A stretch of DNA of 15,753 nucleotides from an uncultured Lachnospiraceae bacterium (GTDB taxonomy: Bacteria; Bacillota; Clostridia; Lachnospirales; Lachnospiraceae): the NCBI GenBank assembly GCA_910586125.1, contig CAJUHP010000039.1, forward strand, positions 1-15,753, in the 5' to 3' direction. Positions 1 to 7,270 of the stretch are shown in pieces (positions within the stretch are counted from its first letter, which is position 1; every line of letters begins with the position of its first letter). The notes beneath the pieces are model-generated. The model saw only the letters and a list, made by a program, of their open reading frames with translations, was not told where the DNA came from and did no database searches. The translations under genes and the position numbers were made by a program.

Positions 1-318
1 CGAAGCCGGCGCCGCAGTAGGTGCCGTTGCCGCAGTGAGGGGCGTCAGGGCGCGCAAATCCGGCATAGCCGCAATTGTCGCAGATGCCGTCGCCGTTGGC
101 ATCGACGAAGCCGGCGCCGCAGTAGGTGCCGTTGCCGCAGTGAGGGGCGTCAGGGCGCGCGATTCCGGCGTAGCCGCAGTTGTCGCAGACGCCGTCGCCG
201 TTGATGTCAACGAAGCCGGCACTGCAGTAGGTGCCGTTGCCACAGTGGCGGTTGTTGTGATGAATGGCGACGTAAAAGCCGCCGCAGCGGTCACAGTAGC
301 CGTCGTTATTGACGTCGG
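1..318. repeat. Tandem 105-bp coding repeats
   Basis: Units begin at 1, 106 and 211 (105-base period, 35 codons), with a diverged 108-base unit beginning at 319. The first 55 bases of the units at 1 and 106 are identical, while the rest of each unit differs mostly at scattered positions, so the copy number arose by in-frame duplication and the array probably continues beyond the window. The repeat is coding on the minus strand. Confidence 0.85.
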
Positions 319-475
319 TGAAGCCGGCGGTACAGGTGGTCCCGGCGCCGCAGTGGACGGATGTGTAGACCGGGATGTTGGTGTCTGCCGGCACCTCAGC
401 GGGGGCCGGCGTGGGACTGATACCCATGAACAGAGCCAGTGTCAATGCGGTTATGCTTGAAAACAGTCTGTGCAT
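1..475 (-). CDS. Secreted Cys-rich tandem-repeat protein, 3' end cut by window edge
   Basis: Reading frame open from ATG at 475 to the window edge (158 residues visible, no stop), so it is incomplete at the C-terminus. The start is fixed by an AGGAGG about 7 bases upstream. Residues 1-26 look like a signal peptide (basic start, hydrophobic ITALTLALFMGI, then PTPAPA before the mature EVPADT). After it come repeats of about 35 residues, each with HCG-G-T-C--GF, then D-[VIA]-N-x-D-G-x-C-D-x-C-G. The D-x-N-x-D-G-x-C-D core resembles the Ca2+-binding loops of EF-hand, Excalibur or thrombospondin type-3 repeats; six cysteines per unit could form disulfides or bind metal. It follows the ABC exporter genes by 43 bases in the same direction, so it is probably the last gene of that operon and perhaps its cargo. 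Function unknown; calcium or metal binding is inference. Confidence 0.8.
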   Translation of the reverse strand, partial: MHRLFSSITALTLALFMGISPTPAPAEVPADTNIPVYTSVHCGAGTTCTAGFTDVNNDGYCDRCGGFYVAIHHNNRHCGNGTYCSAGFVDINGDGVCDNCGYAGIARPDAPHCGNGTYCGAGFVDANGDGICDNCGYAGFARPDAPHCGNGTYCGAGF

Positions 476-518
476 GTTTGGGTTCCTCCTTTTCTCGTGG
501 GGATGGGTTTATAGGGTT

Positions 519-2111
519 CTAATAGTTTTCCAGGCTTTCCATCTTTCCGAACAGAACGGAGGACAGAAGGGCCAGAAGACTTGCGCAGGCTACGGCAATC
601 AGAATCAGAATCAGAAAACCGGCTTCGATGCCGGCGGCTGCAGTACCGGCAGCCGCTCCGAGTATGCCGAGCAGCATGATGAGACCTTGGGTCAGCATCC
701 GTACCATGGTCAGGCCAAAGCCGCCGAAGAGCGGTTTTAGGATACCGTCGCATACCATGGAGATATACAGGCGGTTGGCCTGAAGGCAGGCGTAGATCAG
801 AATGGATAAAAGGATCTGAACCGGGGAGAGCTTCAGCGCGATTCCGGCCGGGATACATAGGAGCGCGCCGTCTACAAGTGCTTTGATGTGTTCCAGAAGG
901 GTGGAGTACCAAAGCTTGCGCAGGGGCGTATCCGGCAGAAGGAATGTATAGGGATTGCTGAGTTCTTTGCTCCATTTGGGGGCGATGCTGCTGAAAATGA
1001 AGGTCAGGTATGCGCTTACGCCGGGCAGGATAAAGACGGCGGCCTCTCCCACTTCCATATCTTCAACGGAAAATACTTGAAAAAAGACGGCGGCGAGAGC
1101 GGCAAGACCGATTCCCAGCATAATGAAGCTGTTATAGTTTAACAGGAAAAAGCGGCTTTTTTTATATTCCAGAAGCTGGCGGTAATAGATGGCTTTGGCA
1201 CCGTTTCCTTTGTATGCGACGGACGCTTTTTTGTATTTTGTCTTGCGTGTGGATTCGACTCTTCCGGTTTTCTGGCGCTTTAGGGCGGCTTCGTATTCGT
1301 CGGCAAAGGTCATGGCGTCTTCAAAGTATTGGCCGGTGCATTTCATTCGCCGGACAGTGAAGGCTGTGGCGGCAGCAGTTATCAGGTACAGAGCCGCACA
1401 GATCAGGTTCAATGTATCCGGGCCGATTAAAAGCAGCCGGATAAAAGCGATGTTCCAGCCGATTAGAGGAATAAGCTGCAAGAGCGGATGGCTTAGCGTA
1501 TCTCCTACCAGAGCGAAACTTAGGGGTTTGGTAAAAAGCTGGCTCACAAACAGCAGGGCCATGGCGCCGATACAGGCCCACACCAAGCCCCGAAGAACCG
1601 CGTTTCCTCTCTCCTTTAAAAATTCGTTGCCGAAGACGAGAAGCATCAGCGAAGCTTCCAGAATGTTTTCTACGACAAACGTGACAAGGAAATAGAGGAT
1701 CATCTTTGTCACTGGCACATGAAACCAGATCACGCCTCCGGCTGTGATAAACAGATTCAGAACCAGAGATACCGGCAGCGTCTTGGCATGGGCGTAGAGA
1801 AGGATCTGTTTGGGGCTGATTGGCGCGGAAAAAATAAAATGTACGTCGCTGTGCTTAAAGGCCAATCCCCGTTTGCGCGCGTAGGACAGCAGGTTAACCG
1901 GAATGGTCCAAACCACGAAAAAGGACAGAATCAGGGAAATTCCCTCTCCTCCTGTGACAGACATATCCGAAAAAATAACGTTGAAGGAGTTTAGCATCAT
2001 CGCCACATAGAGGACGATGAAGAGAATGGCGACATAGGTAAGCGGCTTGCGCAGCCTGGCCTTTAACCGGTTTTGAAAACTGCGGACCGTGACATAGATC
2101 AGAGCGCTCAT
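519..2111 (-). CDS. ABC transporter membrane subunit, putative ABC exporter family
   Basis: 530 residues from ATG at 2111 to TAG at 519. The start is preferred over an upstream in-frame start at 2258 because that one lies inside the ATPase gene, whereas 2111 has GGAGGAG upstream and overlaps the ATPase stop as ATGA. The protein is strongly hydrophobic, with a first membrane segment at about residues 24-41, several more across the middle (about 55-72, 110-130 and 160-260) and a C-terminal cluster. The segment HSDVHFIFSAPISPKQILLY (about 87-106) is typical of the 'putative ABC exporter' membrane family found with lone ABC ATPases in Firmicutes. It should be the transmembrane half of an exporter whose ATP-binding half is the gene just upstream. 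Substrate unknown; the secreted repeat protein downstream is one candidate partner. Confidence 0.85.
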   Translation of the reverse strand: MSALIYVTVRSFQNRLKARLRKPLTYVAILFIVLYVAMMLNSFNVIFSDMSVTGGEGISLILSFFVVWTIPVNLLSYARKRGLAFKHSDVHFIFSAPISPKQILLYAHAKTLPVSLVLNLFITAGGVIWFHVPVTKMILYFLVTFVVENILEASLMLLVFGNEFLKERGNAVLRGLVWACIGAMALLFVSQLFTKPLSFALVGDTLSHPLLQLIPLIGWNIAFIRLLLIGPDTLNLICAALYLITAAATAFTVRRMKCTGQYFEDAMTFADEYEAALKRQKTGRVESTRKTKYKKASVAYKGNGAKAIYYRQLLEYKKSRFFLLNYNSFIMLGIGLAALAAVFFQVFSVEDMEVGEAAVFILPGVSAYLTFIFSSIAPKWSKELSNPYTFLLPDTPLRKLWYSTLLEHIKALVDGALLCIPAGIALKLSPVQILLSILIYACLQANRLYISMVCDGILKPLFGGFGLTMVRMLTQGLIMLLGILGAAAGTAAAGIEAGFLILILIAVACASLLALLSSVLFGKMESLENY

Positions 2112-2836
2112 GACTTCGTCTCCTCCCCATGTTTCTCCTCTCGGTGTTCTTTTCCGGTTGTTCCAAAAAAGATCGCGTCCAGATCCTGGTCGCCGGCTTC
2201 TTCTCGGGTATAAGTAGCGATAATATGGCCTTTCTCCATAATAAACACGATGTCCCACAGTTCGTTGACCATTTCCAGCATATGCGTGCTGATCAAAACG
2301 GTGACGCCCTGACTGCGAAGCTCCAGAACGACTTCTTTTAGCTCTTTGATCGCCTGAGGGTCCAGGCCGACCATGGGTTCATCCAGAAGAATGACTTTTG
2401 GTTTGATTGCCAGAGCACAGCAGATACTGACTTTCTGCATCATACCTTTACTCAGTTCGTTTCCCAGTTTGTCCTGTTTGTCATCCAGCTCAAAGCGTTG
2501 AAGAATCTCTTCGATCTCGACATCGGTCACATCGCTATGATAGGCCCGCCGGATGTATTCGAGGTGTTCCCGCACCGTCAGAGCGTCAAAAAGTGCCGGG
2601 ATCTCCGGAACATAACCAAAGATCTGCTTGGCCGACAGCTCTCTGGAGGGAATCCCCTGGATGGTAATGGCGCCGTCATAGCGCAGCAGACCCGAAATGC
2701 TTTTGATGATGGTGGATTTGCCGGCGCCATTTGGCCCTAAAAGGATGCCGACCTGACCGTTTGGAACGGTGAAAGATACATCGTCTACAGCAAGCGTTTT
2801 GTGATAGCTTTTAGATAAATTTAAAATTTGCAGCAT
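2108..2836 (-). CDS. ABC transporter ATP-binding protein
   Basis: 242 residues. ATG at 2836 is chosen because AAAGGAGA lies 6 bases upstream and the protein then begins MLQILNLSKSY, the usual start of these domains; a longer in-frame start at 2908 would lie in the promoter. Walker A is GPNGAGKS (34-41), the signature LSKGM (128-132), Walker B VILLDEP (148-154), the D-loop GLDP, and the H-loop histidine is at 185. The Q-loop position reads YVPEIPAL, with Glu where many families have Gln, as often seen in BcrA/CcmA-type exporters. It energises the membrane subunit encoded immediately downstream (4-base ATGA overlap, so translationally coupled). The family exports peptides, antibiotics or lipids; the actual substrate is not deducible. 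Residues 215-242 are charged and not conserved. Confidence 0.93.
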   Translation of the reverse strand: MLQILNLSKSYHKTLAVDDVSFTVPNGQVGILLGPNGAGKSTIIKSISGLLRYDGAITIQGIPSRELSAKQIFGYVPEIPALFDALTVREHLEYIRRAYHSDVTDVEIEEILQRFELDDKQDKLGNELSKGMMQKVSICCALAIKPKVILLDEPMVGLDPQAIKELKEVVLELRSQGVTVLISTHMLEMVNELWDIVFIMEKGHIIATYTREEAGDQDLDAIFFGTTGKEHREEKHGEETKS

Positions 2837-2879
2837 GAGAAATCTCCTTTGTAGCATAGTGTAGTGTCCGTATAATGCT

Positions 2880-2908
2880 ATCGTAGCTCTGCACCGAACC
2901 AAAGTCAA
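2880..2908 (-). promoter_or_regulatory. Sigma-A-like promoter of the ABC exporter operon
   Basis: On the minus strand TTGACT (2908-2903) and TACGAT (2885-2880) are separated by exactly 17 bases, placing a start site near 2873 and a leader of about 37 bases. A 6-bp inverted pair, TAGCAT/ATGCTA (2852-2857 and 2875-2880), spans the presumed start site and touches the -10 box, so it could be an operator or a 5' hairpin. Confidence 0.6.
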
Positions 2909-2953
2909 TTGCTTAATGGTTAAAATTTTCTTACAAAAAAACCTGGATATATT

Positions 2954-2991
2954 ATACAGACACGCGCCAATTTTTTGACACGTGTCTGTAT
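2954..2991. promoter_or_regulatory. Perfect 11-bp inverted repeat upstream of ABC operon
   Basis: ATACAGACACG at 2954-2964 is the exact reverse complement of 2981-2991, with a 16-base spacer. The right arm also sits in the palindrome GACACGTGTC (2977-2986). It lies 46 bases upstream of the -35 box and 22 bases after the hydrolase stop codon. It could be an operator for a dimeric regulator or a hairpin ending the hydrolase transcript; the nearest T-run (7 T on the minus strand, 2935-2941) is 12 bases past the stem, too far for a standard intrinsic terminator. Confidence 0.5.
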
Positions 2992-3013
2992 GAAATCATC
3001 AAAAAAACTGTGC

Positions 3014-3541
3014 TTAGATTATTTCAATTTGGCACATCTGCATTGCCTGCAGAGCCTGTTTATGAGATTCGGGTGTCACGCCGGCACAGCAGGAAGATAT
3101 CACGCGAATCGGTATTTCGGGAAGAAATGCTTTGATTAGCAAGGCGTTGGAAATCACACAGATGTCGGTACACAGACCGACCAGGGTGATGTCATCGACG
3201 GGATCCGTCCGATGTATTTCATTCAAAAGGCCAGCCAGTTCTTTGCTGCCAAAGGTATCTTTATCAATCACGCGAAAGCCTCTCTTTCGCGTCAGTTCCT
3301 GCAGGCTGGCATCCAGCTCCCACCCCTTGGTCCCACGGATACAGTGGGGAACCGGCAGACGGCGTCCTTCCTGCGTATGAAGATAGTTGTCTTCGTGCGT
3401 GTCTCTGGTGAAAATGACGGGTCCTTCCCAGCCCACCGCCAGTTCTCTGACCGGTTCGGTGATTTGAACCGCTTCAGGAGTTCCCAGACTTCCGTCGATA
3501 AAATCATTCTGCATATCAACGACAATTAAAATTTTGGACAT
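3014..3541 (-). CDS. Isochorismatase-superfamily cysteine hydrolase, nicotinamidase-like
   Basis: 175 residues from ATG at 3541 (AAAGGGAA 4 bases upstream); an upstream in-frame start at 3595 would add 18 unconserved residues from the leader. The fold's catalytic triad can be read as Asp9 (VVDMQNDF), Lys94 (VIDKDTFG) and Cys128 (LCTDICV). Asp47 and His49 (FTRDTHED) and His66 (PHCIRGTKGWEL) match the metal-binding Asp-x-His and His of nicotinamidases. Members hydrolyse amides such as nicotinamide to nicotinate and ammonia for NAD salvage; the metal-site residues favour nicotinamidase-like over true isochorismatase, but exact substrate is unproven. It appears monocistronic, behind its own promoter and an unusually structured leader. 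Confidence 0.88.
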   Translation of the reverse strand: MSKILIVVDMQNDFIDGSLGTPEAVQITEPVRELAVGWEGPVIFTRDTHEDNYLHTQEGRRLPVPHCIRGTKGWELDASLQELTRKRGFRVIDKDTFGSKELAGLLNEIHRTDPVDDITLVGLCTDICVISNALLIKAFLPEIPIRVISSCCAGVTPESHKQALQAMQMCQIEII

Positions 3542-3577
3542 TTTGTTCCCTTTCTGACTGGGTGAGTTTTCTTTTGT

Positions 3578-3670
3578 ACGGCGCCAGAAGTTCATTCAGG
3601 AGCGACGCCACGGTTCGCATTAGGCTTTCGACCGCAATGTTCCTTGGTATCAGCGCCGTGGCTTTGCTCC
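3578..3670 (-). ncRNA. Structured 5' leader RNA of the hydrolase gene, class unknown
   Basis: Reading the minus strand, GGAGC (3670-3666) pairs with GCTCC (3603-3599), and after a 3x3 internal loop (AAA against GTC) GCCACGG (3662-3656) pairs perfectly with CCGTGGC (3613-3607). Inside is a hairpin (3639-3618): CATTG/TAATG, a bulged C, GGT/GCC and a CGAAA loop. A downstream segment GCGCCGT (3584-3578) is exactly complementary to ACGGCGC (3659-3653), which overlaps the inner stem, so the two foldings exclude each other, as in cis-regulatory switches. I could not match it to THF, ZTP, cyclic-di-GMP-I, TPP, fluoride or guanidine-I consensus features. Riboswitch or protein-binding leader is inference from pairing only. 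Confidence 0.5.
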
Positions 3671-3690
3671 TTTTTCTCTGTAATTTTACA

Positions 3691-3733
3691 TTCCCTTTAA
3701 GGACAGTATATCATAAATACTAGTAAAAGGGAA
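3691..3733. promoter_or_regulatory. Extended -10 promoter of the hydrolase gene within an inverted repeat
   Basis: On the minus strand TGATATACT (3713-3705) is an extended -10 element; no good -35 box lies 16-18 bases upstream. A start near 3698 gives a leader of about 157 bases. The promoter is bracketed by a perfect 8-bp inverted repeat, TTCCCTTT at 3691-3698 and AAAGGGAA at 3726-3733, which could be an operator over the promoter. Confidence 0.5.
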
Positions 3734-3750
3734 CTGAATTTGGTTCTTTT

Positions 3751-4368
3751 CTAGGTGATTTTCTTTTTCATACGCTTCATCAAAAGCCAAGTTCCGATAA
3801 AAACAGCGGCGACCAGCAGCCAGGTGACAATCTGGCCGAGCATGCCGGTTTTTTCGACCACTTCTTCCCATGCGCCGCCTGCGATGACACCGAGATTGAC
3901 AAGAATAACATTCCATAAAAAAGAGCCGATGATCGTGAATGGCAGAAAGACGGCCATACTCATTCCTGCCATTCCGGCAGGAATCGAGATCAGGCTGCGC
4001 AGAATCGGAATGCAGCGGCAGACTAAAACGGTGGCTTTTCCTTTTTCCTGAAACCAGGCGAATGCGCTGTGAACTTCATCGCCGTTAAAGTGCAGAATCT
4101 GCCCAAGTTTTCCGTTTAGCAGCCGCTCCAGTTTCTCAGCGGAACAGGCGCGGCCTACGCCGTAGAGAGCCAGGGCTCCCACCAGGGAGCCTGCGGTGGC
4201 AGCCCAGATCACTCCCCATTTTCCCATAGCGGTATAGGTGGTTAGAAATCCGCTGAAGGTCAATATGACCTCGGATGGGATCGGGGGGAAAATATTTTCT
4301 ATGGCGATCAGAAACAGAACACCCAGGTATCCCCAGCGTTCAACCAATATTATCATCAATTCCTTCAT
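3751..4368 (-). CDS. DedA-family integral membrane protein (SNARE-associated/VTT domain)
   Basis: 205 residues. ATG at 4368 is 1 base after the TGA of the upstream ATPase and is served by GGGAGGT inside that gene's end. The conserved N-terminal glutamate and FPPIPSE (Glu24, 27-33) and the CRCIPILRS...PAGMAGM stretch (117-135, with Arg118, Pro121, Arg124) are hallmark DedA motifs; membrane or re-entrant segments lie at about 13-45, 52-72, 135-165 and 178-198, with a basic C-terminus. DedA proteins are membrane proteins linked to undecaprenyl-phosphate or phospholipid translocation, proton-motive-force maintenance and tolerance of cationic peptides. Coupling to a Ca2+-ATPase suggests a shared role in envelope or ion homeostasis; this is inference from context. 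Confidence 0.92.
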   Translation of the reverse strand: MKELMIILVERWGYLGVLFLIAIENIFPPIPSEVILTFSGFLTTYTAMGKWGVIWAATAGSLVGALALYGVGRACSAEKLERLLNGKLGQILHFNGDEVHSAFAWFQEKGKATVLVCRCIPILRSLISIPAGMAGMSMAVFLPFTIIGSFLWNVILVNLGVIAGGAWEEVVEKTGMLGQIVTWLLVAAVFIGTWLLMKRMKKKIT

Positions 4369-4369
4369 C

Positions 4370-7141
4370 TCATACCTCCCTATCCATTTTGGATTTCCTG
4401 CGTTCGCTCATATGGTTGCATAGTTTCTGCAGCTCCGCCATGGGGATCGGCGCGAAGCTCAGCCCCATGACAATAGCCCACTGGTCCGGATTCATACTCT
4501 GTACCTGGAAGACGGAAGCCAGAGAAGGAACGGAAACGACGCTGATCTGCAGAACGAAGCAGATCAGAAACGCCAGAACCAGTTTGATATTGCTGAACCA
4601 GCCGATATGAAACAGCGATCGTTCGCTGCGGACATTGAATACATGAAACAACTGCGACAGGCTCAACACGGAGAAGGTCATGGTTCGCGCCATGGGAAGA
4701 CCGTAGAAACGATTCCCGATCAGATAGGCGTTCAAGGCCAGCGCGCCGATCACAATTCCTTCCAGAACCATCTGAAAGGCCAGGCCGTCGGAGAAAATTC
4801 CCTTGTTTCTGGCAATCGGCGGGCGTTCCATAATGGCTTCGTCGGCGCCTTCCACCCCCAGGGCGATGGCCGGCAGAGAGTCCGTTACTAGATTCATCCA
4901 CAAAAGCTGAACGGGAAGCAAAGGGGATGCATGCCCCAGCAGGATCGCTGTAAAAATTGTTAAAATTTCGCCGATATTGCTGGAGAGAAGAAAGTGAATC
5001 GACTTGCGGATATTGTCATAGATTACACGCCCTTCCTTCACGGCGGCGACGATGGTGGCAAAATTGTCATCGGTCAAAATCATGTCGGCGGAATTCTTTG
5101 CCACATCCGTGCCGCCCTTGCCCATGGCGCAGCCGATGTCGGCGGCTTTCAGAGCGGGAGCGTCGTTGACGCCGTCCCCTGTCATAGCCACCACCTGACC
5201 AGAATGCTGGAGCGCCTTTACAATCCGAACCTTGTGTTCTGGAGAAACGCGGGCATAAACAGAGACGGAAGGTGCCGTTTGTATCAATTCTTCCTGGCTC
5301 ATCCGTTCAAGCTGGGGGCCGGTCAGTATGGAGGCGGCATTCCGATTTGGCAGAGCGGCCTGCAGAGAAGCGGCCTGCAGAAGCAATCCGCCGTTCTTTT
5401 GGCGGCTTTCTGTCAAAATTCCGAGCTGTCTGGCGATGGCCGCCGCGGTCGCCGGATGGTCTCCTGTGATCATAACTGGGCGGATTCCTGCGCTTTTACA
5501 GGTATGTACTGCCTCGCAAACTTCCGGGCGCGGCGGATCCATCATACCGATGAGACCGATAAAAGTCAGTCCGGCAGCCTTGCGTGCAGAGGTTCTTTGC
5601 GGACTTCCCGCCGTTTCCAAAACAGCGCCTACGGCGATCACACGCAGGCCCTCTTTTGCCATGGCATCGTTTTCCCGCAGCAGACGGCTGCGAAGCGCTT
5701 CGTTTATGGGCGTCGGGCTGCCTGCACTGTAAACATTGCTGCACAGTGAGATCAGGATGTCCGGGGCGCCTTTTACGATGGTCGCCATTCCTTCAGCCGT
5801 TCGGTGTACCGTGGTCATTCGCTTGGCCGCGGAATCAAAGGGGATCTCACGAATGCGGGGATATTTCTGTTCGAGCTCATCTTTGTATAATCCCAGAGAT
5901 AACGCAGCCTCCACCAATGCTTTCTCCGTCGGTTCTCCCAACAGGGTGTAGGAGGGCCTGCGGTTTGGATCTGCCTTCTTTTTTCCATATCCCTCTCTTT
6001 TTATCTCACGTCTAAGAACCGTGTCATTGCACAGACAGGCACAGGTAAAAAGCTGTCTGGCAAAACTTCCGTTCATCGCTTCCCTGCCTTTTGCTGAGGC
6101 GATACCGGTGACAGTCATACGGTTTTGGGTCAGCGTTCCGGTCTTATCCGAACAGATAACGGTGGCACTGCCCAAGGTTTCCACCGCCGGCAGTTTTCGG
6201 ATCACTGCATTTTTCTTTACCATTCGCTGTACGCCCAGTGAAAGCATGATCGTGACAATGGCGGGCAAGCCCTCCGGGATCGCTGCCACTGCCAGACTCA
6301 CAGACGTCATAAACATTTCAAACAGCGGCTGTTTCTTCCAGAGCCCTACGAAAAACATGATTATGCAGATCCCCAGAGACAGAATGCCAAGAATTTTGCT
6401 GGTCTGGGCCAGCCGCTTTTGAAGCGGGGTATCCTTTCCTTCATCGTTCAGTATTAAAGTAGCAATATGTCCGACCTCTGTGTCCATGCCGGTTGCTGTC
6501 ACGATCATACTTCCCCGCCCGCTTGTTACGACGGTGGTGGAAAGCGCCAGATTATTCCGCTCCGACAAAGGCGTGTTTTCAGACGGGAGAACGGCCGCGT
6601 GTTTTTCAACGGGAAGAGATTCTCCGGTGAGAGCCGACTCCTCGATCTTTAGATTGACCGCTTCCAGAAGGCGTCCGTCTGCCGGAACAAAGCTTCCCGA
6701 TTCCAGATAGACGATATCGCCTGGAACGACCAAAGCCGCGTCAATCTGCTGTCGGCGGCCTCCGCGCAGAACCAGAGCCGAAGGCGCTGACAGTTTTTTC
6801 AAGGCATCCAGAGATTTTTCTGCTTTTGTCTCCTGCACGACGCCAAGGACAGCGTTTACTGTAATAATAACCAGTATGATAATCGGATCGGTCAGATCCT
6901 TTTCTCCGTTTAGAAAAGAAACCGCTGTGGAAATGGCCGCCGCTCCGATCAGCGTGAGAATCATAAAATCCTTCCACTGTTCCAGAAATTTGATCAGAAG
7001 AGAGCTGTGCGGTTTTTCCTTCAGACGGTTTTCTCCGTTCTGCCGGAGTCTGGCGGACGCCTCCGAAGGGGTCAGCCCATTTTCTTTGTTGCTGTGCAGA
7101 TGGGAAAGGACCTGTTCCCCGGTCATAGTGTGCCAATACAA
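4370..7141 (-). CDS. P-type Ca2+-transporting ATPase (type II, PMR1/SERCA-like)
   Basis: 923 residues, full length for the family. The start is TTG at 7141 with GAGGA about 7 bases upstream; the first ATG (7126, residue 6) has no ribosome site. Order of motifs: cation-ATPase N-terminal domain (1-50), TGES actuator loop (172-175), PEGLP in M4 (289-293), phosphorylation site DKTGTLT with Asp332, KGAP nucleotide-binding motif (457-460), and TGDGVNDAP hinge (654-662). Ca2+ ligands known from SERCA are kept: Glu290 in M4, Asn722 and Glu725 in M5 (SNIGE), and Asn750, Thr753 and Asp754 in M6 (NLVTDSLPA). This supports ATP-driven Ca2+ export rather than Na+/K+ or Mg2+ transport. It is coupled to the DedA gene downstream. 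No convincing promoter was found in the 77 bases before it, although it follows a terminator. Confidence 0.95.
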   Translation of the reverse strand: MYWHTMTGEQVLSHLHSNKENGLTPSEASARLRQNGENRLKEKPHSSLLIKFLEQWKDFMILTLIGAAAISTAVSFLNGEKDLTDPIIILVIITVNAVLGVVQETKAEKSLDALKKLSAPSALVLRGGRRQQIDAALVVPGDIVYLESGSFVPADGRLLEAVNLKIEESALTGESLPVEKHAAVLPSENTPLSERNNLALSTTVVTSGRGSMIVTATGMDTEVGHIATLILNDEGKDTPLQKRLAQTSKILGILSLGICIIMFFVGLWKKQPLFEMFMTSVSLAVAAIPEGLPAIVTIMLSLGVQRMVKKNAVIRKLPAVETLGSATVICSDKTGTLTQNRMTVTGIASAKGREAMNGSFARQLFTCACLCNDTVLRREIKREGYGKKKADPNRRPSYTLLGEPTEKALVEAALSLGLYKDELEQKYPRIREIPFDSAAKRMTTVHRTAEGMATIVKGAPDILISLCSNVYSAGSPTPINEALRSRLLRENDAMAKEGLRVIAVGAVLETAGSPQRTSARKAAGLTFIGLIGMMDPPRPEVCEAVHTCKSAGIRPVMITGDHPATAAAIARQLGILTESRQKNGGLLLQAASLQAALPNRNAASILTGPQLERMSQEELIQTAPSVSVYARVSPEHKVRIVKALQHSGQVVAMTGDGVNDAPALKAADIGCAMGKGGTDVAKNSADMILTDDNFATIVAAVKEGRVIYDNIRKSIHFLLSSNIGEILTIFTAILLGHASPLLPVQLLWMNLVTDSLPAIALGVEGADEAIMERPPIARNKGIFSDGLAFQMVLEGIVIGALALNAYLIGNRFYGLPMARTMTFSVLSLSQLFHVFNVRSERSLFHIGWFSNIKLVLAFLICFVLQISVVSVPSLASVFQVQSMNPDQWAIVMGLSFAPIPMAELQKLCNHMSERRKSKMDREV

Positions 7142-7218
7142 TCCTGATTCCTCGTCTGAATGTTTTCTCCTAATTTTACGCGGAAATAAGCGGATTTATG
7201 CCGGGTGGAAAGGTACAG

Positions 7219-7244
7219 AAAAAGGCGCTGCCTTACGCAGCGCC
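7219..7244 (-). terminator. Intrinsic terminator of the five-gene operon
   Basis: On the minus strand GGCGCTGC (7244-7237) pairs perfectly with GCAGCGCC (7231-7224) around a 5-base loop, followed at once by TTTTT (7223-7219). It begins 27 bases after the solute-binding lipoprotein stop and separates this operon from the Ca2+-ATPase gene. Confidence 0.92.
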
Positions 7245-7270
7245 CTACTCTGGTTAAAAGTCGTGAACGG

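Noticed and set aside
1..318. CRISPR-like direct repeats
   Set aside because: Period is 105 bases with no unique spacers, and the units are in-frame coding repeats.
35..460. Plus-strand open frame rich in Ala/Gly/Val repeats
   Set aside because: It is the antisense shadow of the tandem-repeat secreted protein; the minus strand has the ribosome site, signal peptide and conserved motifs.
2935..2991. Intrinsic terminator for the hydrolase gene
   Set aside because: The T-run is 12 bases beyond the stem and the loop is 16 bases; kept as an inverted repeat of uncertain role.
3578..3670. THF, ZTP or cyclic-di-GMP-I riboswitch, or a self-cleaving hammerhead
   Set aside because: Outer GGAGC/GCTCC and CTGAT-like pieces recall these, but the conserved core bases of each class are absent.
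4994..5749. Plus-strand 251-residue open frame
   Set aside because: Antisense to the conserved hinge and nucleotide-binding region of the Ca2+-ATPase; no motifs of its own.
7142..7218. Promoter for the Ca2+-ATPase operon
   Set aside because: TAAAAT- and CATAAA-like -10 candidates exist, but none has an acceptable -35 box at the right spacing.
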